DNA of 8,855 nt, taken from the NCBI GenBank assembly GCA_013153235.1, contig JAADEU010000005.1, forward strand, positions 1 to 8,855, written 5' to 3'. Shown piece after piece: positions 1 through 4,891 of the stretch. Positions within the stretch are counted from its first letter, which is position 1. Every line of letters begins with the position of its first letter. The position numbers were made by a program, and so were the translations under genes. This stretch comes from Aquificota bacterium (GTDB taxonomy: Bacteria; Aquificota; Aquificia; Aquificales; Hydrogenothermaceae). Under the pieces are notes generated by a model that did no database searches, was not told where the DNA came from, and saw only the letters and a list, made by a program, of their open reading frames with translations.

Positions 1-100
1 TCTCAGCTCTGTCTATTATTTCCTGTATCTGGGCTGTGGTCAGGGAAGTCTTTAGTTTTACTTCCTTTCCATCCTTTGTTTCAATAATAACTTTTCCCAT
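1..100 (-). CDS. 5' end of an unrecognised protein gene (partial, runs off the left edge)
   Basis: Reading leftward from an ATG at 100-98 there are 33 open codons to the window edge, beginning MGKVIIETKDGKEVKLK and continuing with a predicted amphipathic helix (TTAQIQEIIDRAE). A good Shine-Dalgarno match, AGGTG, lies at 110-106 on the minus strand, 5 bases before the ATG. The Lys/Glu-rich composition matches the other genes here. I do not recognise the family; the visible part suggests a short beta-hairpin followed by a helix, probably cytoplasmic because no signal peptide or membrane segment is seen. It is divergent from the DNA glycosylase gene, so the 73-base gap between them should hold both promoters. 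Its presence is also why the glycosylase is not extended upstream to 36. The function is unknown. Confidence 0.7.
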   Translation of the reverse strand, partial: MGKVIIETKDGKEVKLKTSLTTAQIQEIIDRAE

Positions 101-105
101 AGAAA

Positions 106-110
106 CACCT
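106..110 (-). promoter_or_regulatory. Ribosome-binding site of the leftward gene
   Basis: AGGTG on the minus strand, 5 bases before the ATG at 100. It supports the reading of 100-1 as a real gene start and therefore decides against the long upstream start of the opposite glycosylase gene. Confidence 0.55.
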
Positions 111-132
111 GTAGGCCAGAATTTATTTTATT

Positions 133-160
133 ATTTTAAAGATAAAAACTTTCCTGGAAA
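133..160 (-). promoter_or_regulatory. Possible promoter of the leftward gene
   Basis: On the minus strand TTTCCA (160-155) is followed after 16 bases by TAAAAT (138-133), a 4/6 and 5/6 match to the sigma-70 consensus. It would give a leader of roughly 25-30 bases ending in the AGGTG ribosome-binding site. The region is AT-rich, so chance matches are likely. No comparably good promoter was found for the rightward glycosylase gene. Confidence 0.3.
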
Positions 161-173
161 CAAACAATACGAT

Positions 174-803
174 ATGAACAAAATCTACCGGATTTACAGG
201 GAGCTTCTGGATAGCTTTGGTTATCAGAACTGGTGGCCTGTCCACAGGGATACCGACAGGTTTCTGGAGGTATCTGTAGGGGCCATCCTGACCCAGAACA
301 CAAACTGGTCAAATGTGGAAAAGGCCATAGAAAATCTGCTGAAAGAAAATGCCCTGAGCTGGGAAACTCTGCTTAATATTGATATTCAGGAGCTTAAACA
401 GCTTATAAAACCTGCCGGCTTTTACAACCAGAAAGCTGTATACATAAAAAACTTTGTGAAAAACACCTACAAAAAGCCAAAAAGAGCCTTAACGAGGGAA
501 TTTCTCCTTTCCATAAAGGGAATAGGTGAAGAAACGGCAGACAGCATACTCCTGTATGGACTGGACAGACTACATTTTGTTGTTGATGCCTATACCAGAA
601 GAATTTTCCACAGGGCAGGAATCATAGACAGTGAAAAGACCAGCTACAGGAAACTCCAGAATCTTATAGAAGAAAGCATCCCCCGGGACCTTACAGTTTA
701 TAAGGAATACCACGCCCTTATTGTGGAGCTGGCAAAAAGACACTGCAGAAAAAAGCCTGTCTGTGATGGATGCCCTATCAGGAATCTGTGTAACGCTGCT
801 TGA
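174..803 (+). CDS. MagIII-like / endonuclease III-family DNA glycosylase with a 4Fe-4S cluster
   Basis: 209-residue cytoplasmic base-excision repair glycosylase of the HhH-GPD superfamily. Visible features are the N-terminal NWWP stretch (19-22) and GAILTQNTNW (36-45), the segment IKPAGFYNQKA (78-88) that closely recalls Helicobacter MagIII, the helix-hairpin-helix around KGIGEETADSIL (115-126), the catalytic Asp138 in VVDAYTRR, and a C-terminal iron-sulphur loop with Cys191, 197, 200 and 206 (C-X5-C-X2-C-X5-C; E. coli Nth has X6 in the first gap). Glu120 stands where bifunctional Nth has its Schiff-base Lys120. I therefore infer a monofunctional glycosylase, perhaps for alkylated purines such as 3-methyladenine, rather than an AP lyase. 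The frame is open from 36, but I prefer ATG 174: the extra 46 residues fit no family and overlap the start of the divergent gene. There is no clear Shine-Dalgarno at 174, so a leaderless or very short leader is possible. Family assignment is firm; substrate is inferred. Confidence 0.9.
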   Translation: MNKIYRIYRELLDSFGYQNWWPVHRDTDRFLEVSVGAILTQNTNWSNVEKAIENLLKENALSWETLLNIDIQELKQLIKPAGFYNQKAVYIKNFVKNTYKKPKRALTREFLLSIKGIGEETADSILLYGLDRLHFVVDAYTRRIFHRAGIIDSEKTSYRKLQNLIEESIPRDLTVYKEYHALIVELAKRHCRKKPVCDGCPIRNLCNAA

Positions 804-827
804 AATAAAAACTCCTGAAGATATAAT
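800..827 (+). promoter_or_regulatory. Near-consensus sigma-70-type promoter for the plsC operon
   Basis: TTGAAA (800-805), 16 bases, then TATAAT (822-827): 5/6 and 6/6 matches to the housekeeping consensus. The -35 box overlaps the TGA stop (801-803) of the glycosylase gene. Transcription would start near 834, leaving a leader of only about 17 bases before the plsC ATG at 851. It is the best promoter in the window and could drive plsC, ispH, the PilZ gene and the stator genes, since no gap in that run exceeds 27 bases. Confidence 0.7.
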
Positions 828-850
828 TTATTGAAAAAATCTACGGTGGT

Positions 851-1459
851 ATGTTGGAAGATTACATATACTCTGAAACAGGTTATAAGCTGTGGTTTAA
901 GATAAGACCTGTTTTCAGAAAACTCCTTAGAATTGAGGTTGAGGGGATAGAAAATATCCCCCTGGAAAAGGGATGCATTCTGGCATCGAACCACAGAAGT
1001 AACCTTGACCCGTTTGTGCTGAACACCATTTCCCCAAGACCTATATTGTTTATGGCAAAACAGGAACTTTTTGGAGTTCCACTGCTTGGATGGCTGATAA
1101 AAAAGGCCGGTGCAATTCCTGTAAAAAGAAATAGAAGGGATATATCAGCCCTTAAAAGGGCCATAGAACTGGCAAAGATGGGACAGTGTATAGGAATATT
1201 CCCTGAGGGAACCAGGGCAAAGCCGGGGCAGTTCAGAAAACCCCAGAGCGGTGTGGGTCTTCTGGTTTCCAAAACGGAAGCCCAGGTTATTCCGGTAAGA
1301 ATTGAAGGAACGGATATTATTTATCCGGTAGGCTCAAAGCTTCCCAAAATAGGAAAATCCCCTATCACAGTAAAAATCGGAAAACCCCTGGATATCGATA
1401 GAAATATGGATTACACGGAAATATCAGAATTTATAATGGAAAAAATAAAACAGCTTTAA
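851..1459 (+). CDS. plsC: 1-acyl-sn-glycerol-3-phosphate acyltransferase (PlsC family)
   Basis: 202-residue membrane-associated acyltransferase expected to acylate lysophosphatidic acid to phosphatidic acid in phospholipid synthesis. The four motifs of the family are in order: NHRSNLDPF with catalytic His48 and Asp53 (HX4D), GAIPVKR (87-93), FPEGTR (117-122) and VIPVRIEG (146-153). At about 200 residues it belongs to the short PlsC group and lacks a long N-terminal membrane hairpin; WLIKKAG (81-87) follows the hydrophobic PLLG stretch. ATG 851 is supported by the short promoter leader and by GGTGG just upstream (845-849), although that spacing is closer than ideal. The gene ends 10 bases before ispH, whose Shine-Dalgarno AAGGAGG overlaps the plsC TAA, so the two are almost certainly co-transcribed. 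A relative acting on another glycerolipid cannot be excluded from sequence alone. Confidence 0.92.
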   Translation: MLEDYIYSETGYKLWFKIRPVFRKLLRIEVEGIENIPLEKGCILASNHRSNLDPFVLNTISPRPILFMAKQELFGVPLLGWLIKKAGAIPVKRNRRDISALKRAIELAKMGQCIGIFPEGTRAKPGQFRKPQSGVGLLVSKTEAQVIPVRIEGTDIIYPVGSKLPKIGKSPITVKIGKPLDIDRNMDYTEISEFIMEKIKQL

Positions 1460-1469
1460 GGAGGCAAAA

Positions 1470-2327
1470 ATGGCTGTCATAAAGGTTGCAGACTCGGCAG
1501 GATTCTGTTTTGGGGTAAAAATAGCCGTTGACTCGGCTGTGGAAGCCGGAAAAACCTACGGCAGGGCATACACAAACGGACCTATCATACACAACAAGCA
1601 GGTCGTCCAGTTCCTTGAAGGTTTGAATGTTAAGGAACTCCAGTCCTACGACCAGCTGAAAAGGGGAGATACTATACTGATTCGCTCCCACGGTGTTCCA
1701 CCAAAAACAGAGAGAAAGCTAAAAGAGCTTGGTGTTAATGTGATTGATGCCACATGCCCATTTGTTAAAAAGGTCCATGAAAAGGTCAAACAGCTGGTTG
1801 AGGAAGGCTACTACGTTGTCATTATCGGAGAAGAAGGACACCCTGAAGTTATTGGTATTCTGGGACATCTTGAGGAAGCCGGAGGAAAAGGTATAGTAGT
1901 TGAAAGTATGGAAGACCTGATAAGGAAAATGCCAAAGAGGAACAGGGTTGGTGTTGTTGCCCAGACCACCCAGAACGAGGAGTTCTTTGAACAGGCCGTT
2001 GGATACATAGCATCAAATGTGGAAGAACTCAAAGTATTCAACACAATCTGCGACGCCACATCAGTCAGACAGGAAGAGGTCAAAAAACTGGCAAAAGAAG
2101 TTGATGTAATGATAATAATAGGTGGTAAACACAGCGGAAACACAAGGAGGCTGGCACAGATTTCATCGGCACTGAACCCAAATACCTACCATGTGGAAAA
2201 GGCAGATGAACTTGAGCCTTCATGGTTTGAAAATGCAGAAAAAATCGGTGTATCTGCAGGAGCATCAACCCCAGACTGGATTATAAAAGAGGTCGTTGAG
2301 AAAATTGAAGAACTTACGAATAAGTAA
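1470..2327 (+). CDS. ispH: 4-hydroxy-3-methylbut-2-enyl diphosphate reductase (IspH/LytB)
   Basis: 285-residue cytoplasmic iron-sulphur enzyme that makes isopentenyl and dimethylallyl diphosphate from HMBPP, the last step of the MEP isoprenoid pathway. The three cluster cysteines are clear: Cys13 in AGFCFGV, Cys96 in DATCPFV and Cys194 in NTICDAT. Substrate-site residues are also present: His41 (GPIIHN), His74 (RSHGVPP), His124 and Glu126 (EEGHPEV), Thr166/167 (AQTTQN), Ser222 and Asn224 (KHSGNT) and Ser266 (AGASTP). The length is that of stand-alone IspH; there is no C-terminal S1 extension, unlike the IspH-S1 fusions of some Firmicutes. A strong AAGGAGG (1458-1464) lies 5 bases before the ATG. 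The end of the gene carries one arm of an inverted repeat (2271-2282) whose other arm covers the ribosome-binding site of the next gene. Confidence 0.97.
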   Translation: MAVIKVADSAGFCFGVKIAVDSAVEAGKTYGRAYTNGPIIHNKQVVQFLEGLNVKELQSYDQLKRGDTILIRSHGVPPKTERKLKELGVNVIDATCPFVKKVHEKVKQLVEEGYYVVIIGEEGHPEVIGILGHLEEAGGKGIVVESMEDLIRKMPKRNRVGVVAQTTQNEEFFEQAVGYIASNVEELKVFNTICDATSVRQEEVKKLAKEVDVMIIIGGKHSGNTRRLAQISSALNPNTYHVEKADELEPSWFENAEKIGVSAGASTPDWIIKEVVEKIEELTNK

Positions 2328-2346
2328 ATATAACAATCCAGTCTGG
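2271..2346 (+). repeat. 12-bp perfect inverted repeat joining the ispH end to the PilZ-gene ribosome-binding site
   Basis: CCAGACTGGATT (2271-2282, coding Pro268-Asp-Trp-Ile of IspH) is the exact reverse complement of AATCCAGTCTGG (2335-2346), with 52 bases between. In the mRNA this could form a long-loop stem that includes the GG of the GGAG ribosome-binding site (2345-2348) of the next gene. Each arm is also nearly palindromic (CCAG-N-CTGG), so a duplicated protein-binding site is an alternative reading. The pairing is seen directly; any regulatory role is inferred. Confidence 0.5.
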
Positions 2347-2348
2347 AG
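2345..2348 (+). promoter_or_regulatory. Ribosome-binding site that selects the GTG start of the PilZ gene
   Basis: GGAG lies 6 bases before GTG 2355. An ATG at 2353-2355 overlaps this GTG but is in another frame and stops after seven codons, so GTG 2355 is the start. The site lies within the inverted repeat at 2271-2346. Confidence 0.6.
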
Positions 2349-2354
2349 AACAAT

Positions 2355-3410
2355 GTGGACGAAAGGGTTAACATAGTTGTCGATGCCTTTAAAACAACTA
2401 TAGAAAATGTAAATATAGTCGCCGTTATAATAGTTCTGCTGATTTTTGCCCTTGTGGCGTTTTTTCTTATTTTCTGGGAAAAATTTGAGGAGTTTATCTC
2501 AAAAAGGTACCTTAAAAGGCTGTTTTTCAGAAACGGGGAGAATTACGGCCTGACAAAAACAGAACTGGAAATACTGTGGAAATACTCCCAGAAGCTCCAT
2601 AAAGACCCTTTCCTCGTTCTTGAGTACAAATCCCCATTTGAAAAGGTCATTCAGGCCTACATAGAAGACGACCCGAACTATAACGAAAATCTGATAAAAA
2701 GTATGCGCCAGAAACTTGGTTTTGACAAAATTCCCCCATTTATGCCCCTTATTTCAACCAAAGATATAGAGCTATTCCAGACAGGCACCCTTATTTTTGA
2801 GAACAGGGTATTCCCTGTTGCCCTTTACGATAAAGACGAGAGGTTCATGTACTGGTACATTATAGACAGAAAGCCCCCATTCCCTTTCAAGGTAGGGGAT
2901 ACGGTAAAAATACGGTTTACAAGGGAGGATGATGCCGTTTACATAATAGAGGGAAAGATTCAGGACATGTACGAAGAAGACGGCAAATTTATCATAAAAC
3001 TTCCACATACATTCAAATTCCTCCAGATACAGAGGAGAAGGGATTTCAGACTGAAGATAAACCTTCCTGTCGAGGTCACATTACAGGATATAGAAGGCAA
3101 TCAGGTAAAAATGCAGCTTGAAACTACCGATATTAGTATAGACGGGATAGGCTTCTGCATTCCTGTACTTGAAACAAAGGGCCTGAAAATGGGAATAGGA
3201 ACAGAGATAAGACTGAAAATCGGTTTCGAAGATAGGGAAATAGAAACACCTGCCGTGATTAAAAATATCAGGGAATCAGGTAAAAATGTGTGCTTCGGAG
3301 CAGAATTTAAAGATATGAGTCCCGAGGACAAAAATTACCTGATTAAGTTTGTCCAGAGCGAACAGCAAAAACTCCTCAAGGCGTATAAAAGACTAAAACT
3401 TTTTGAATAG
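2355..3410 (+). CDS. Membrane-anchored PilZ-domain protein, probable c-di-GMP flagellar brake (YcgR-like)
   Basis: 351 residues from a GTG start. One strong membrane helix (about 20-41) is followed by a charged, probably helical region (about 42-130) that I cannot name, a beta-rich YcgR-N/PilZN-like domain (about 135-215) and a C-terminal PilZ domain (about 220-340). The PilZ domain has both c-di-GMP signatures: RRDFR (228-232; RxxxR) and DISIDG (259-264; [D/N]xSxxG). Binding of cyclic di-GMP is therefore expected. The gene sits 11 bases before motA, so a role in slowing or tuning the stator, as YcgR does in enterobacteria, is the natural inference. Unlike soluble YcgR it is tethered to the membrane, which would keep it beside the stator ring. 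The domain family is firm; the partner is inferred from position. Confidence 0.87.
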   Translation: MDERVNIVVDAFKTTIENVNIVAVIIVLLIFALVAFFLIFWEKFEEFISKRYLKRLFFRNGENYGLTKTELEILWKYSQKLHKDPFLVLEYKSPFEKVIQAYIEDDPNYNENLIKSMRQKLGFDKIPPFMPLISTKDIELFQTGTLIFENRVFPVALYDKDERFMYWYIIDRKPPFPFKVGDTVKIRFTREDDAVYIIEGKIQDMYEEDGKFIIKLPHTFKFLQIQRRRDFRLKINLPVEVTLQDIEGNQVKMQLETTDISIDGIGFCIPVLETKGLKMGIGTEIRLKIGFEDREIETPAVIKNIRESGKNVCFGAEFKDMSPEDKNYLIKFVQSEQQKLLKAYKRLKLFE

Positions 3411-3411
3411 A

Positions 3412-3415
3412 GAGG
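3412..3415 (+). promoter_or_regulatory. Ribosome-binding site that selects the TTG start of motA
   Basis: GAGG sits 6 bases before TTG 3422, directly after the TAG of the PilZ gene. The product from this TTG (MDIATLIG) aligns with the usual N-terminus of PomA/MotA, so the rare start codon appears genuine. Confidence 0.6.
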
Positions 3416-3421
3416 ATAGCG

Positions 3422-4186
3422 TTGGATATAGCAACACTAATTGGTATAGTAGGGGCGCTTTTACTTCTTGTAATCTCCATTGCTCTTGGAGGCAGTCCTC
3501 TGGCCTTCGTGAACATTCCCTCTCTCCTGATTGTTGTGGGAGGAGGATTTGCCGCCTCACTGACATCCTATCCTCTTAAAGAGCTTCTGGCAGGGGTTAA
3601 GGCCATTGGAAAGGCTTTCAAACCAGGTTTACCTGACCCTGTCGAGCATATAGATTTTCTTGTCGAGGTCGTCAACAAGGCCAGAAAAAACGGAATACTG
3701 GCCCTTGAGTCTGATATAGATAACTTCTACGAGAAAGACCCGTTCTTCGGAGACATAATGAGGATGTTGATAGACGGTCAGGACATAGAAGAAATCAAGA
3801 GTAATGCAGACACCGCCCTTATGAAAATAGACCAGGACCTTTCGACGGAAGTTGCCGTATGGGAAGCTCTGGGTGAACTGTTCCCGGCCTTTGGTATGAT
3901 AGGAACACTGATAGGACTGATTCAGATGCTCCAGAACCTCAACGACCCATCAGCTCTGGGTCCAGGTATGGCCGTTGCTATGATTACAACCCTTTACGGA
4001 GCTGTTCTGGCCAACGTTCTGTGTGTGCCTGTATCAAAGAAACTAAAATACTACAAAGACCTTTCCCTTCTTCTGAAGGAAAGTTATATACTAACAGTCG
4101 AGGCGATAAACAGCGGAACCAACCCTAATGTACTGAGGGCCAAACTGATGTCTCTGCTTGGCGTTAAAGCCGGAGAAGAAGGATAA
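3422..4186 (+). CDS. motA: Flagellar motor stator protein MotA (PomA-like)
   Basis: 254-residue inner-membrane protein that forms the ion-channel ring of the stator with MotB and pushes FliG. There are four membrane helices (about 4-22, 31-50, 152-172, 183-203) and a cytoplasmic loop between helices 2 and 3. That loop carries Arg88, Lys89 and Glu96 (ARKNGILALE), matching the charged residues that contact the rotor in Vibrio PomA at the same numbers. The channel segments GMIGTLIGLIQML and GPGMAVAMITTLYGAVLAN are close to PomA, including the threonine-rich part of helix 4. Length and N-terminus (MDIATLIG) also match PomA rather than the longer E. coli MotA. The start is TTG. The stop codon overlaps the ATG of the first motB by one base (TAATG), which suggests translational coupling. 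Sodium drive is plausible from the PomA likeness but not proven. Confidence 0.96.
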   Translation: MDIATLIGIVGALLLLVISIALGGSPLAFVNIPSLLIVVGGGFAASLTSYPLKELLAGVKAIGKAFKPGLPDPVEHIDFLVEVVNKARKNGILALESDIDNFYEKDPFFGDIMRMLIDGQDIEEIKSNADTALMKIDQDLSTEVAVWEALGELFPAFGMIGTLIGLIQMLQNLNDPSALGPGMAVAMITTLYGAVLANVLCVPVSKKLKYYKDLSLLLKESYILTVEAINSGTNPNVLRAKLMSLLGVKAGEEG

Positions 4187-4884
4187 TGCCCCGCAAAAAA
4201 AAAGAGGAATGCAAAAAAATACCGGGATGGCTGATTAGTTTTGGGGACCTGATGTCCCTTCTGCTCACATTCTTTATTCTGCTTTTTTCCATGGGTACCA
4301 TATCCCTTGAGAAATTCCATATGGTAATAAAAGGGGTTACAGAATCCCTTGGAGGAAGGAAGATATACCTTGAGCAGAAACTCCTGAACCAGTCCAATGT
4401 TCCCTTAGAGTTTCCCGATATGTACCCAAAAATAAAAAGGAAAAAGATGCTCACAAAGGCACTTCTTCAGGTTGAACAGGAGCTGGAAAAAGACGGTGTA
4501 GAGGCAGATGTGATACAGCACGGCAGTATTATACGGTTCAGGCTCAATACAGACAAATTTTTTCCCCCCGGTAGTGCAACCCCGTACCCTGAGTTTATAC
4601 CGGTGATTTTCCAGCTGTGTAAGAAGATGAAACAGGCCGATTTTACCGTTATTATTGAAGGTCATACAGACAACACCCCTGTCAGGGGAGGAAAGTACAA
4701 ATCAAATCTGGAGCTTTCCGCTGCAAGGGCCTTAACGGTTCTGAAGATGTTCCTCCAGTGTGGATACCCTGAAAAATACCTTGCTGCGAGGGGATACGGT
4801 CCTTACAGACCCATAGCCCCAAACGACACCCCTGAAGGAAGGGCAAAAAACAGAAGAATAGAATTTGTTATAGATGCATCATAG
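4186..4884 (+). CDS. motB: Flagellar motor stator protein MotB, first copy
   Basis: 232 residues: a short basic cytoplasmic tail (RKKKEEC, 3-9), one membrane helix (about 15-37) with the ion-carrying aspartate Asp21 in ISFGDLMSLLL, a linker, and a C-terminal OmpA-like peptidoglycan-binding domain (about 115-230). The latter is canonical: EGHTDNTPV (158-166), SNLELSAARA (173-182), RGYGPYRPI and NDTPEGRAKNRRIEF (213-227), with Asp162 and Arg181 expected to bind peptidoglycan. It should anchor the MotA ring to the cell wall. The helix (DLMSLL.TFFILLFSM) resembles sodium-type PomB/MotS more than E. coli MotB. The ATG overlaps the motA stop. Codons 3-6 contain a run of nine A (4195-4203). It is followed 7 bases later by a second motB; the two share 29 of the first 36 residues but differ strongly downstream. 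Confidence 0.95.
   Translation: MPRKKKEECKKIPGWLISFGDLMSLLLTFFILLFSMGTISLEKFHMVIKGVTESLGGRKIYLEQKLLNQSNVPLEFPDMYPKIKRKKMLTKALLQVEQELEKDGVEADVIQHGSIIRFRLNTDKFFPPGSATPYPEFIPVIFQLCKKMKQADFTVIIEGHTDNTPVRGGKYKSNLELSAARALTVLKMFLQCGYPEKYLAARGYGPYRPIAPNDTPEGRAKNRRIEFVIDAS
4252..4271 (+). repeat. Direct repeat, copy 1 (motB membrane-helix segment)
   Basis: Twenty bases, ATGTCCCTTCTGCTCACATT, identical to 4958-4977 and in the same position of the second motB. They encode MSLLLT plus the next two bases. Flanking bases differ at synonymous positions, so the identity is confined to a short core. Confidence 0.85.
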
Positions 4885-4891
4885 GTAAAAA

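Noticed and set aside
36..173. Upstream extension of the glycosylase reading frame to ATG 36
   Set aside because: The 46 extra residues match no HhH-GPD protein, and most of the stretch is the reverse strand of a well-formed divergent gene start with its own ribosome-binding site.
698..1272. Minus-strand frames of 98 and 129 codons opposite the glycosylase end and plsC
   Set aside because: They overlap conserved sense genes on both sides and would cover the strong rightward promoter; no family resemblance.
1811..2143. 110-codon minus-strand frame inside ispH
   Set aside because: Lies antisense to the highly conserved central part of ispH, with Ile/Ser/Thr-rich shadow composition and no recognisable motif.
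1470..2327. IspH fused to S1, as in some Firmicutes
   Set aside because: ispH ends with a stop at the normal length and rpsA lies 3.4 kb downstream as a full six-repeat gene with its own start.
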